NCBI RefSeq assembly: GCF_002097715.1
Contig: NZ_CP020738.1
Location: 2,728,001-2,792,000 of the forward strand
Length of the DNA: 64,000 bases
Source of the DNA: Burkholderia ubonensis subsp. mesacidophila
Lineage (GTDB): Bacteria; Pseudomonadota; Gammaproteobacteria; Burkholderiales; Burkholderiaceae
Direction: 5' to 3'
The notes below the pieces were generated by a model. The model did not search any database. It worked only from the letters and a program-made list of their open reading frames with translations, and had not been told where the DNA came from. A program made the position numbers and the translations under genes. Below are positions 44,827 to 52,861 of this stretch, in pieces (within the stretch, counting starts at the first letter, position 1; each line of letters opens with the position of its first letter).

Positions 44827-45282
44827 CTACACCCGCAGCCAGAAATATTCGCCGGACGCGATCCCGCTGAACATCTCGTCGCCCGATTCGATGATGTTCT
44901 GCCGCCAGTAGCGGCCATGCTCCGCGTAGTGCGCGAACAGGTCGGCGACCGTCTCGCCCGTCACGTCCGGCGTGAGCGGCAAGCGCATCAGCAGCACGAT
45001 GCTGCCCGTGTCCGCGTCGATCCCGAGCTGCGCCTGGTCCTGCGCGTAGATCAGCAGGTTCGCCTCGAGCAGCAGCCGATACACGGCGAGCGTGCGGCCC
45101 GCGCTGACGATCCCGTAATGGAAGTTCACGTACATCGACTCCGGATCCTCGTCGAAGTACTCGATGCGCACGTCGAAGCCCTCGACGTCGATCGTGCGCG
45201 TCTCGAGCACGTAATCGACGTCCGGCAAATCGACGACCGCGCAGACCTCCGCGACGACCTGTGCATAACGTTCCCAACTCAT
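44827..45282 (-). CDS. hpaB: HpaB-like CesT-family T3SS chaperone
   Basis: A 151-residue acidic protein with the CesT/Tir chaperone fold: N-terminal helix MSWERYAQVVAEVCAVVDLP, beta strands with FDVRIEYFDEDPESMYVNFH, the helix LAVYRLLLEANLLIYAQDQA and the strand SIVLLMRLPL. Its place directly downstream of the hrpE-like gene and upstream of the activator matches hpaB of Hrp2 clusters, where HpaB is the general effector chaperone. It is separated from the hrpE-like gene by an intrinsic terminator, so it may have its own promoter. Confidence 0.85.
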   Translation of the reverse strand: MSWERYAQVVAEVCAVVDLPDVDYVLETRTIDVEGFDVRIEYFDEDPESMYVNFHYGIVSAGRTLAVYRLLLEANLLIYAQDQAQLGIDADTGSIVLLMRLPLTPDVTGETVADLFAHYAEHGRYWRQNIIESGDEMFSGIASGEYFWLRV

Positions 45283-45312
45283 GAGCGCTCCACCCCGGTA
45301 TTCGGCGTCCCC

Positions 45313-45344
45313 CAAAAAAACCAGCCGGCGCTCGCGCGCCGGCT
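45313..45344 (-). terminator. Rho-independent terminator after the hrpE-like gene
   Basis: A 9-bp stem AGCCGGCGC / GCGCCGGCT (45323-45331 with 45336-45344, TCGC loop) is followed on the minus strand by GG and seven T residues (45320-45314). It is placed just after the hrpE-like stop and before hpaB. Confidence 0.85.
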
Positions 45345-45374
45345 GCCCAACACGATGCCGAGCAGCAGCCCGCC

Positions 45375-45557
45375 TTATTGCGGCGGTTTCGCTGCGTCGG
45401 CCAGCATCTTGACGGCCTGCTTCTTCAGGTCGTTCTTCGTGTTCGTCTCCGACATCTTCATTTGCATCTCGGTTGCCGCGTTCGACATCGCGATGCCCGC
45501 GTTCATCGATGCGGTCATGCTCGCGATCGCTTCACCTGCTCCAGCCAATGCTGCCAT
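45375..45557 (-). CDS. Candidate T3SS pilin/needle subunit (HrpE-like)
   Basis: The 60-residue, Met/Ala-rich helical protein starts MAALAGAGEAIASMTASMNA and ends KKQAVKMLADAAKPPQ. Size, helicity and position between the hrpD6-like gene and hpaB match hrpE, the Hrp pilus subunit gene of Hrp2 systems. Sequence similarity is only suggestive (NAGIAMSNAATEMQMKM). The ATG at 45557 has GGAGA upstream. It is followed by a strong terminator. No perfect hrpII box was found in the 169 bp upstream, which contains a 7-bp leader hairpin. Confidence 0.7.
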   Translation of the reverse strand: MAALAGAGEAIASMTASMNAGIAMSNAATEMQMKMSETNTKNDLKKQAVKMLADAAKPPQ

Positions 45558-45575
45558 GATCACTCTCCAGAAAAG

Positions 45576-45595
45576 TGCGTGCTTCGACGCACGCA
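45576..45595 (-). repeat. 5' leader hairpin of the hrpE-like gene
   Basis: TGCGTGC and GCACGCA form a perfect 7-bp inverted repeat around a 6-nt loop, 19 nt upstream of the ATG. It could stabilise the leader of a highly expressed pilin mRNA. Confidence 0.45.
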
Positions 45596-45726
45596 TTGAC
45601 AAACATTCGGCGCCGCCGCGTCGTATCGCGACGCGCCGCTTTTTTGCCGCGCGGCGTGCGGCATTGTCGGGAACGGTTCGCGCCGCTCCGTCCACCGCCG
45701 CACGCCGCGCGGCGAAACCTTGGCCG

Positions 45727-45975
45727 CTATGCGGCCGCGTTCGCCTCGTGCAGCGTCGCCACGATCCGCTGCGCCGCCAGCAAGCCGCGATAGATCTTCT
45801 GCATCGCGTCGCGGTCGTAGTCGCTCGCCGCCTGCGCGGTGGCCGCGCTCACGCGTTCGGCCGCCTCGCCGAGCGCCTGGCGGATCGCGCCGATCCGCAT
45901 CGCCGCGTCGGGCGCCCCGAGCGCCTGCTCGAGCGGACCGTGCGCGTCCGCGGCTCGTTCCAGTGCTTCGTACAT
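45727..45975 (-). CDS. HrpD6-like small T3SS protein
   Basis: An 82-residue helical protein (MYEALERAADAHGPLEQALG..., IYRGLLAAQRIVATLHEANA) from the ATG at 45975, 13 bp downstream of sctD. Position between sctD and the hrpE-like gene equals that of hrpD6 in Xanthomonas-type clusters. Its small helical form is also compatible with a needle co-chaperone. Direct family recognition from sequence is weak, so the name rests on synteny. Confidence 0.65.
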   Translation of the reverse strand: MYEALERAADAHGPLEQALGAPDAAMRIGAIRQALGEAAERVSAATAQAASDYDRDAMQKIYRGLLAAQRIVATLHEANAAA

Positions 45976-45988
45976 GCCGTTTCTCCGT

Positions 45989-46987
45989 TCAGTTGAGGTT
46001 CGGTGCGCCGTCCGCCGACGCGCCCGCAAACACATGCTTCACGCCATCCGGGGTCTCGATGTAGCGCACGTCGCCGATCTCGAGCATCCCCGAGTACGCG
46101 ACCGGCACGGGCGCGTCGCCGGACTGGCGCGCATCGACGTCGATCGCCCGCACGTTCGGCCCGACATCCGCGCGCACACGCTCGACCGACGCACGCAGCT
46201 GCGCCACGTCCGGCACGACGCCCGACACCCGAAAGCGCCCCTGCCCCGCATAGGCGACCGTCGCGCCCGACACGCCGAGCGATTCGCCGATGCTCTGCGC
46301 GTCGTCCTGCGCAACGTCGTACTGCCGTTCGACGCGGTGCGCGGCGAGCCGGTCGAGCAGCTTGCGCGCGGCGAGATCGTCGGCGGGCGTCGCAACCATC
46401 CCGGTGACGGCGACCATCGCGCCGCGCGGCGCGGCATGCAGCTCCGCGTAGCCCGCGCGCTTCAGCTCCGCGCCCACGCGATTCGCGAGCGCGTCGGCGG
46501 GTTCGATCGCGGGCGGCGCGCTCGGATGCGCGCTCGCCAGCATCGCGCCCATCGCGAGCAGCCCGGCGACAAGCGCGCCGCCCGCCGCCGCGCAGGCCGC
46601 CAGCTTGCGCTGCGCGCCGCGCCGTGCCGCATCGGCGCCAGGCGGCGGCGCCCACAGCGTCGCGAGCAGCTCGAGATCGCTCGGCCATGCGCCGTCCGCC
46701 GGCCCGACGCAAAGCGCGGTCTCGCCGAACGGCACCGGCACGAAGTCGAGCATCAGGAGCGCAGAGCCGTCCGCGTCGAACGGATCGGCCGCCGTCTCCG
46801 GCGGCACCGGCGCCACGCGGCGCGCGCTCGTCACGCCCTGCGCATCGATCGACAGCTGCAGATCGCCGTCGCGCCAGTCGGTGATGCGAATCTCCGCGTC
46901 CTCGCCCGCGCCGATCCGGTGCTCGCCCGCGCCGAGCGCGATTTCCGCGCCGGCGTGCAGGCCGGTCAGGATTCGCAGCAGCTTCAT
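45989..46987 (-). CDS. sctD: T3SS inner-membrane ring protein SctD (HrcD/HrpD5)
   Basis: The 332-residue protein has an N-terminal FHA-like cytoplasmic domain (RILTGLHAGAEIALGAGEHR, about 1-110), one membrane helix (about 128-152, KLAACAAAGGALVAGLLAMG) and a periplasmic part with ring-building modules (GYAELHAAPRGAMVAVTGMV, VAYAGQGRFRVSGVVPDVAQ). It forms the outer part of the inner-membrane ring with SctJ. It has its own hrpII box 142 bp upstream, separating it from the hpaA operon. Confidence 0.85.
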   Translation of the reverse strand: MKLLRILTGLHAGAEIALGAGEHRIGAGEDAEIRITDWRDGDLQLSIDAQGVTSARRVAPVPPETAADPFDADGSALLMLDFVPVPFGETALCVGPADGAWPSDLELLATLWAPPPGADAARRGAQRKLAACAAAGGALVAGLLAMGAMLASAHPSAPPAIEPADALANRVGAELKRAGYAELHAAPRGAMVAVTGMVATPADDLAARKLLDRLAAHRVERQYDVAQDDAQSIGESLGVSGATVAYAGQGRFRVSGVVPDVAQLRASVERVRADVGPNVRAIDVDARQSGDAPVPVAYSGMLEIGDVRYIETPDGVKHVFAGASADGAPNLN

Positions 46988-47128
46988 CGGTTGCTCCTTT
47001 ACGTTGCGTCGTGCGTGTCACTTGCCTCGGTCGACTCGATCGCGCTTCGTGCACTGCTTCGATCGCGCCGCATCGTTCGTCCATGCAGCCAGAATAGTCC
47101 GGTGCGGCCGCGTCGTTCGTTCGTCATG

Positions 47129-47152
47129 CGAATTCTTCGCCGCATTCGCGAA
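47129..47152 (-). promoter_or_regulatory. hrpII box upstream of sctD
   Basis: Plus-strand CGAA at 47129-47132 and 47149-47152, 16 bases apart, in the hpaA-sctD gap. TATTCT (YANNNT) on the minus strand at 47096-47091 lies exactly 32 bp downstream. Confidence 0.88.
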
Positions 47153-47173
47153 GCATCGCCGGTGCCGCGACGC

Positions 47174-48052
47174 TCACGAACGCGGCCGCGGCGCGACCGA
47201 CACGCCGCCGCGCAGCGTCTCGACGCTCGCGAACGCGCGTGCGAGCTGCACGTTCGTCGACGGACGCTCCGCGTTGAACACGAGGAGCGGCAGCAACAGA
47301 TAGTGCGTGCTTGCGCGCTCGCTGCGCGCGGCCGACGCGTCGCGCGGCGCGCCGCCCGCGCCGTGCAGCGCGTCGAGCAGCACCTGCTTGACGCCGCTCC
47401 AGCCGATCGGCGTCCACGGGCCGCCGCGCAAGCGGGCGGCGAGCAAGTCCGCCTGGTGATTCAGCAGCGCGGCCGTGATGCGCGCGTCGGGCTGCGCATC
47501 GACGCGCCGGCCGAGCTGGAGCAGCGTGTCGGCCCACAGATGCCGCAGCGCATGCTCGCGCTGCGTCGCGTCCGCGAGCGTGCGCGCGATGTCGCTCAGC
47601 GCGCGCTGCGCGGGCGCGGTGCCCGGCCGTGACCGCGCGGCGCGCACGCGCGGCAGCGCGGCGACGTTCGCCGGCTCGCCGTCGCGCTCGTCCTGATCGC
47701 GCTGCTGCCTGCCGCCGCCCTGCCCGCCCGAATGCCGGTCGTGCTCGTCATGCGGCGCGACGTGCGCGTGCGGCACCGCCGCTTCGTCGCCGGCGTCGAA
47801 CGCGTCTGCCTGGCTGTCGGCCCGGCGGCGGCGCCGCGAGCCTGCCGCGGCCGTCTTCGGCCGCGGCTTCAGCTTCGCGAGCATCTGGTTGCGCGCGGCG
47901 GCCGCGGTCGCCTGATAGCCGTTCGAATACGTGAAGCGCGTGCCGTACTTGCCGTAGGTCGTCGCGGTGCGGGCGCGCACCGGCCTGCGCCGCCGCGGAT
48001 CGGGCTTCGCCGCCTGGATGGTCTGCGCGATCGCGCGCGTGATGCGGTTCAT
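47174..48052 (-). CDS. hpaA: HpaA-like T3SS control/secreted protein
   Basis: A 292-residue protein whose ATG overlaps the sctS stop (ATGA). The N-terminal half is very basic and low-complexity (PDPRRRRPVRARTATTYGKY; a Gly/Gln/Asp-rich middle at about 85-125). The C-terminal half is helical (ALRHLWADTLLQLGRRVDAQ, ASTHYLLLPLLVFNAERPST). Location after sctQ-R-S and before sctD, and size near 275-300 aa, match HpaA, a secreted regulator of pilus and effector export in Xanthomonas. Sequence support beyond synteny is moderate. Confidence 0.75.
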   Translation of the reverse strand: MNRITRAIAQTIQAAKPDPRRRRPVRARTATTYGKYGTRFTYSNGYQATAAAARNQMLAKLKPRPKTAAAGSRRRRRADSQADAFDAGDEAAVPHAHVAPHDEHDRHSGGQGGGRQQRDQDERDGEPANVAALPRVRAARSRPGTAPAQRALSDIARTLADATQREHALRHLWADTLLQLGRRVDAQPDARITAALLNHQADLLAARLRGGPWTPIGWSGVKQVLLDALHGAGGAPRDASAARSERASTHYLLLPLLVFNAERPSTNVQLARAFASVETLRGGVSVAPRPRS

Positions 48053-48312
48053 GACGGCACCGCCGCGGACAGCAGCTGCTGCGCGAAATGCAGGATCTCC
48101 GAGGCCGCCCACGGCCCGGCGATCGCGACGGTCACCGTCACCGCGACGAGCTTCACGCCGTACGAGATGCTCTGCTCCTGCAGCGACGTGATCGCCTGCA
48201 GGAACGAGATCGCGAGCCCGGACGCGGCCGCGACGAGCACGACCGGCAGCGAGATGTAGAGACACAGCATCATGCCTTGCGACGTGAGCCGGATCAGGTC
48301 GTCGATTTCCAT
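48049..48312 (-). CDS. sctS: T3SS export apparatus protein SctS
   Basis: The 87-residue protein has two membrane hairpin helices, EIDDLIRLTSQGMMLCLYIS and VKLVAVTVTVAIAGPWAASE, joined by the conserved FLQAITSLQEQSISYGVKL. It is part of the SctRST export gate in the inner membrane. It lies 33 bp after sctR and overlaps hpaA by four bases. Confidence 0.94.
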   Translation of the reverse strand: MEIDDLIRLTSQGMMLCLYISLPVVLVAAASGLAISFLQAITSLQEQSISYGVKLVAVTVTVAIAGPWAASEILHFAQQLLSAAVPS

Positions 48313-48345
48313 CGGGCGAGCCTCCTCGAAAGCGGGAATCGGGAA

Positions 48346-48996
48346 TCAGGAATAGGTCAGCACGAGGCCGTGCACGAGCGTCGACCAGCCGTCCATCACG
48401 ACGAACAGCATCAGCTTGAACGGGATCGCGACGTTGGTCGGCTGCACCTGGTTCATCCCCATCGACATCAGCACGTTCGCGATCACGAGATCGACGATGA
48501 TGAACGCGATGTACAGGATGAAGCCGATGCGGAACGCGTCGGTCATCTGCGCGAGCGTGAACGCGGGCGCGAGCACGATCAGGTCGTCTTCGCGCAGCTG
48601 CGCGGCCGCGGCCTTCGGCCAGACCACCGACGCGGAGCGCAGGAAGAAGCGCTTCTCGCGCTCGCGCGAGTGCGCGGCGAGGAACTGGCGGAACGGCTCC
48701 TTCGCGGCGCCGAACGCCTGCAGCATCGCCTGCGTCGGCTGCGGCGACAGCGCCTGCCCCTGCAGCTGCTGCTGCGCGGCGAAACCGATCGGCGCCATGA
48801 TGTACAGCGACACGAGGATCGCGATGCCGTTGAGCACCATGTTCGGCGGCACCTGCTGCACGCCGAGCGCGTTGCGCAGCAGGCCGAGCACGACGACGAT
48901 CTTCGCGTACGACGTGACCACCATCGCGATGAACGGCACCATGCTCATCACGAGCACGGCGATCAGCAGGCCGGTGATGTCGTTAAACTGAACCAT
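48346..48996 (-). CDS. sctR: T3SS export apparatus protein SctR
   Basis: A 216-residue member of the FliP/SctR family with four membrane segments and hallmark motifs TSYAKIVVVLGLLRNALGVQ, QVPPNMVLNGIAILVS, AFIIVDLVIANVLMSMGMNQ and PFKLMLFVVMDGW. It is the core of the export gate. It overlaps the end of sctQ by 14 bp. Confidence 0.96.
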   Translation of the reverse strand: MVQFNDITGLLIAVLVMSMVPFIAMVVTSYAKIVVVLGLLRNALGVQQVPPNMVLNGIAILVSLYIMAPIGFAAQQQLQGQALSPQPTQAMLQAFGAAKEPFRQFLAAHSREREKRFFLRSASVVWPKAAAAQLREDDLIVLAPAFTLAQMTDAFRIGFILYIAFIIVDLVIANVLMSMGMNQVQPTNVAIPFKLMLFVVMDGWSTLVHGLVLTYS

Positions 48997-50149
48997 CGTC
49001 GCCCGCCATCCGTTCGATCCGCACGCCGAGATGCGCGCCCACCGCGACCAGCCTGCCGCCGCCGATCGCCTGGCCGTACGCGACGAGCCGCACCGGCACG
49101 TCGCGCGCCGCGAGCGGCAGCTCGAGCACGTAGCCCGGCCGCAGCGCGGCCAGCTCGGCGATCGACAGCGACAGCGTGTCGATCTCGACGTGCACGGGCA
49201 GGTCGACGTCGCCGAGATCGGCCGGCTCGGGCGCGGCGCCCGGCGCGTCGTCGTCCGGCGAATCGGCTCGTGATTCGGCTCGTGATTCGGCCGGCAGGTC
49301 GCCCGCGACGATCGGCTCGTCGAGGTCGTCGGCGGTGTCGGGTGTTTCGGTCATCGTCATCGTGGTTCCCTCGATCAGAACGGTTGCATGCCATTGCGTC
49401 GCGCGACGCGCGCCCCACCATGCGTGCAGCGGGCCCGTCTGCGCGGCGCCGAGCGCGGCCGGCGCCAGGTCCAGCAGCACGTCGCCCGGCCGCAGGCTGC
49501 GCAGCACCGCGAGCGGCAGCCGGCGCGAGCCGAGCCGCACGCGGCCGGGCAGGCGCACGCGCGCGAGCAGGCCCGCCGCGTCGCGCGGCCGCTCGCCGCG
49601 CAGCCGGGCCGCGAGCGCGTCGAGCCACGGCGCCTGCGCGTCGAGCAGCGCGCAGTGCAGCGGCGCGCCGTCGAGCGCGAACGACAGCACGCAGCGGGTC
49701 GCGTCGAGCGCCGCCGCGTTCGCCGCGCGCAGCCCGCCGATCGTCACGCCGTCGAGCCCCGCCGCCGCGAACGCGGCGACGAGCGGCGCCAGCAGCGTCG
49801 ACGCGAGCGCCGTGCGCAGCGACACGCTCGCGTCGCCGCGCGCGTCGAGCGCCGGTGCGGCGACGACGTCGAGCGCCGGAAACGCCGCAAGGTCGATCGC
49901 GATGCGCGCGCTCGCGCCATTCCATCGCAGGTCGAGTACGCCGGGGCGCTCGAAGCGCGGCCGCTCTTGCATCGCCGCGCGCCAGTCGGACACCATCGGG
50001 AAGCGCGCGAGCCACGCGGCGAGCCGCGCATCGGCGACGATGCGCGCAAGCGCCGCGTCGAACGCGCTGCACGCGGGCAGCGGCAGCGCGGTGTCGATGC
50101 CACGCGGCTCGGCGGTGTCGGGTTCCAGTTCGATCGGCTCGGTATCCAT
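48983..50149 (-). CDS. sctQ: T3SS cytoplasmic ring protein SctQ
   Basis: The 388-residue protein has a divergent N-terminal domain and a C-terminal SpoA (FliN-like) domain: LPVHVEIDTLSLSIAELAAL, RPGYVLELPLAARDVPVRLV and GGGRLVAVGAHLGVRIERMA. A Glu/Asp/Ser-rich linker with the direct repeat AESRAESRA lies at about 290-325. The ATG at 50149 is preferred over the open frame further upstream, which shadows hpaP. It forms the sorting platform with SctK and SctL. Confidence 0.88.
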   Translation of the reverse strand: MDTEPIELEPDTAEPRGIDTALPLPACSAFDAALARIVADARLAAWLARFPMVSDWRAAMQERPRFERPGVLDLRWNGASARIAIDLAAFPALDVVAAPALDARGDASVSLRTALASTLLAPLVAAFAAAGLDGVTIGGLRAANAAALDATRCVLSFALDGAPLHCALLDAQAPWLDALAARLRGERPRDAAGLLARVRLPGRVRLGSRRLPLAVLRSLRPGDVLLDLAPAALGAAQTGPLHAWWGARRATQWHATVLIEGTTMTMTETPDTADDLDEPIVAGDLPAESRAESRADSPDDDAPGAAPEPADLGDVDLPVHVEIDTLSLSIAELAALRPGYVLELPLAARDVPVRLVAYGQAIGGGRLVAVGAHLGVRIERMAGDDGSV

Positions 50150-50183
50150 CGTCGCGGTGGGTCGGGTTCGGTTGCGCGCGCGC

Positions 50184-50792
50184 TCAGTCGACGTCGATCT
50201 CGATCGTGCGCGGCGTGCCGTAATGCGCGAGCAGCGCGTCGAGTCGCGCGTGCAGCGTCGCGCCATGCGTGCAGAGTACGTGCCGCGTCGCCGCGTCCGG
50301 CGTCGCGAACCGAAGCCGCAGGTCGAAACGCGAAAGAACGAGATGCAGCACCGTGTCCGGCAGCAGCGCGGCGTCGAGCGGCAGGCTGATCTCCCACTGG
50401 CCCGCCGCGTCGTCGCCGCACAGCGCGGCGATTTCGGTCGCGAGCGTCTCGGCCACGCGCACCATCCGCTCGCGCTGCGCGAATACCTGGTTGACGAACG
50501 CATCGGCGCCCGCGCACGCGCGCGCCATCGCTGCGCGGCCGACCGCGTCGGGCAGTGCGTCCGGCTCCCGCTCGAACGACGGCAGCGCGCCGTCGCGCCA
50601 CGTCGGCGACGCGTCGCGGCGGCGCTCGTCGCCGGCCGCCGCGCGCTCGCCGGCCGGCGCGACGCGCGAGCGCCGCATCAATTGCGCATAGTCGAAGCCG
50701 CGCCGGGCCGTGCGCGTCGCGGACGCGCCGCCCGGCTCGGCCGCCGGCTCGCCCGCGATGATCCGCACGGGCCTCAGGTCGGCGGCGCTCAT
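50184..50792 (-). CDS. hpaP: HpaP-like T3SS substrate-specificity/control protein
   Basis: A 202-residue protein whose ATG overlaps the sctV stop (ATGA). It is Ala/Arg-rich N-terminally, while the C-terminal half reads QWEISLPLDAALLPDTVLHL then VLSRFDLRLRF, resembling the conserved C-terminus of HpaP/HpaC/SctP proteins (FliK-like). Its position between sctV and sctQ is that of hpaP in Hrp2 clusters. It is likely a switch or control protein for export specificity. Confidence 0.78.
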   Translation of the reverse strand: MSAADLRPVRIIAGEPAAEPGGASATRTARRGFDYAQLMRRSRVAPAGERAAAGDERRRDASPTWRDGALPSFEREPDALPDAVGRAAMARACAGADAFVNQVFAQRERMVRVAETLATEIAALCGDDAAGQWEISLPLDAALLPDTVLHLVLSRFDLRLRFATPDAATRHVLCTHGATLHARLDALLAHYGTPRTIEIDVD

Positions 50793-52861
50793 GCGTGGGC
50801 CGCCGTCGGCATCGTCACGCGGCCGACCGGCTGCAATTCGACCTGGTCGCCGAGCTCCTGGTACGAATAGACGGGCAGCCAGCCGAGCCGCGCCTCGATC
50901 ATCCGCCGCGTGTAGCGGCGCACGTCCATCGACGTGACGAGCGCGACGTCGTCGCGCGGCGCCTCGCCGACGAACGACGCGACGCTGTCGACGAGATAGC
51001 GCACCTGCTCGGGCGGCAGCGCGAGGAAGTTGCCGGCGGGCGTCTGCTTGATCGACTGCCGGATGTGCTGCTCGACGGGCAGGTCGAGCAGCACGGCCGG
51101 CAGCTGCCGCGTGCCGCGCGACGCGCGATACGCGAGATAGCGCGACAGGTCGCCGCGCACGTATTCGGCGAGCATCAGCATGTCCTTCTCCTTCGGCCCC
51201 CACGCGACGAGGCTCTCCATGATGTCGCGCGCGTTGCGGATCGGGATGTGCTCCTCGAGCAGGCGGCGCAGCACGTCGGCGATCCGCTGCGTCGGCAGCG
51301 CCTTCTGCACCTCGGCGACGAGCCCCGGATAGTCGATGCCGAGCTGGTCGAGGATCCATTGGGTTTCCTGGATGCCGAGGAACAGGTTCGCGTTGCGCCG
51401 CAACAGCGCGATCGTCTCGTGCGCGACCACCTGCTCGGCGCGCCACGCGCGCGCGCCGGCCGGCACCGCCTTGTCGTCGATCCAGTAGCTCTCGGCCAGG
51501 CCGCCCGCGGGCCCGCGCCTGGTGCAGCGGCCGGCGAGCGCCGGGTCCGACGCCGCGTCGGGCAGCATCGTCTGGTCGGCCGGCAGCTCGAGCCGCGTCT
51601 GCGGCACGTCGCGCATCAGGATCTCGCACGTCGCTTCGGGCAACGCTGGGCTCGTCCACAGCGTGATGCCGGGAAACGGCAGCCCCTGCTCCTCCTGCAG
51701 CTTCGCGCGCTCCTCGTCGAACGCGCGATCGAGCGCGGCGGGCGCGAGCCGCGCGACGAGATCCGGCGACACCCGCACGCCGATCGCGCAGGTGAACAGC
51801 GGCGCGCGCGGCAGGATCGACGGCGTGCTGCTCTTCGCCCCCGCGCGCTGCAGCGCGATCACCGGCTCGCCGCGCGCGGTCGTGCGACGCGCGCCCTTCT
51901 GCAGCCGGTAGCCGGCGAACGCGAGCATTGCCGACAGCAGCACGAACAGCGCCGCCGGGAAGCCCGGCACCGCGGCGAAGCCGACCAGCAGCACCGCCGC
52001 GAAATACAGCGCGCGATGGCTGCCGCCCATCTGCTTCGCGATTTCCGCGCCGAGCGACGTGCCTTCGCCTTCGTCGTGATCGTCGGCGACGCGCGTGATC
52101 ATCACGCCCGCCGCGACCGAGATCAGCAGCGACGGGATCTGCGACACCATCGCGTCGCCGACCGACAGGATCGAGAAGCGGTTCGCCGCGTCGCCCGCCG
52201 TCATCCCGTGGTACATCACGCCGATCGCGATGCCCGCGACGATGTTGACGAGCGTGATGATGAGCCCGGCGATCGCGTCGCCCTTCACGAACTTCATCGC
52301 GCCGTCCATCCCGCCGTGCAGCTGGCTCTCCTTCGCGAGCGTCGCGCGCTTGCGGCGCGCCTCGTCGGGCGTCAGGATGTTCGCGCGCAGGTCGGCGTCG
52401 ATGCTCATCTGCTTGCCGGGCATCGCGTCGAGCGTGAAACGCGCGCCGACTTCGGCGACGCGCTCCGAGCCCTTCGCGATCACGATGAACTGCACGATCG
52501 TGATGATCAGGAACACGACGAGGCCGACGACGAGATTGCCGCCGACGACGAGCTCGCCGAAGCTTTCGATGATGTCGCCCGCGTTCGCGTGCAGCAGGAT
52601 CGACTTCGTCGACGCGATGTTCAGCGACAGCCGGTACAGCGTCGTGAACAGCAGGATCGACGGAAACACCGACAGCGACACGATGCTGCCGACGTACATC
52701 GTCACCATCAGCAGCGTGACGCTGATCGCGATGTTGATGCCGAGCAGCACGTCGATCACTTCGGGCGGCAGCGGCAGGATCATCAGCGACACGATCGCGA
52801 CGATCAGCACCGTGATGCCGACCTCGCCGCCGGCGGGAAGTTTGAGGGTTTTCAGCGTCAT
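50789..52861 (-). CDS. sctV: T3SS export gate protein SctV
   Basis: The 690-residue protein has an N-terminal membrane domain of about 7-8 helices. It contains the FHIPEP signature region RFTLDAMPGKQMSIDADLRA and the segment GDAIAGLIITLVNIVAGIAI, followed by a cytoplasmic nonamer-forming domain with LFLGIQETQWILDQL and ERGR-like AYRASRGTRQLPAVL. It is the export gate for T3SS substrates. It overlaps sctU and hpaP by ATGA on both sides. Confidence 0.96.
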   Translation of the reverse strand: MTLKTLKLPAGGEVGITVLIVAIVSLMILPLPPEVIDVLLGINIAISVTLLMVTMYVGSIVSLSVFPSILLFTTLYRLSLNIASTKSILLHANAGDIIESFGELVVGGNLVVGLVVFLIITIVQFIVIAKGSERVAEVGARFTLDAMPGKQMSIDADLRANILTPDEARRKRATLAKESQLHGGMDGAMKFVKGDAIAGLIITLVNIVAGIAIGVMYHGMTAGDAANRFSILSVGDAMVSQIPSLLISVAAGVMITRVADDHDEGEGTSLGAEIAKQMGGSHRALYFAAVLLVGFAAVPGFPAALFVLLSAMLAFAGYRLQKGARRTTARGEPVIALQRAGAKSSTPSILPRAPLFTCAIGVRVSPDLVARLAPAALDRAFDEERAKLQEEQGLPFPGITLWTSPALPEATCEILMRDVPQTRLELPADQTMLPDAASDPALAGRCTRRGPAGGLAESYWIDDKAVPAGARAWRAEQVVAHETIALLRRNANLFLGIQETQWILDQLGIDYPGLVAEVQKALPTQRIADVLRRLLEEHIPIRNARDIMESLVAWGPKEKDMLMLAEYVRGDLSRYLAYRASRGTRQLPAVLLDLPVEQHIRQSIKQTPAGNFLALPPEQVRYLVDSVASFVGEAPRDDVALVTSMDVRRYTRRMIEARLGWLPVYSYQELGDQVELQPVGRVTMPTAAHA

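Noticed and set aside
49260..49300. Short direct repeat in sctQ (two copies of a GATTCGGCTCGT-type unit)
   Set aside because: It encodes a duplicated linker tripeptide in SctQ and needs no separate explanation.
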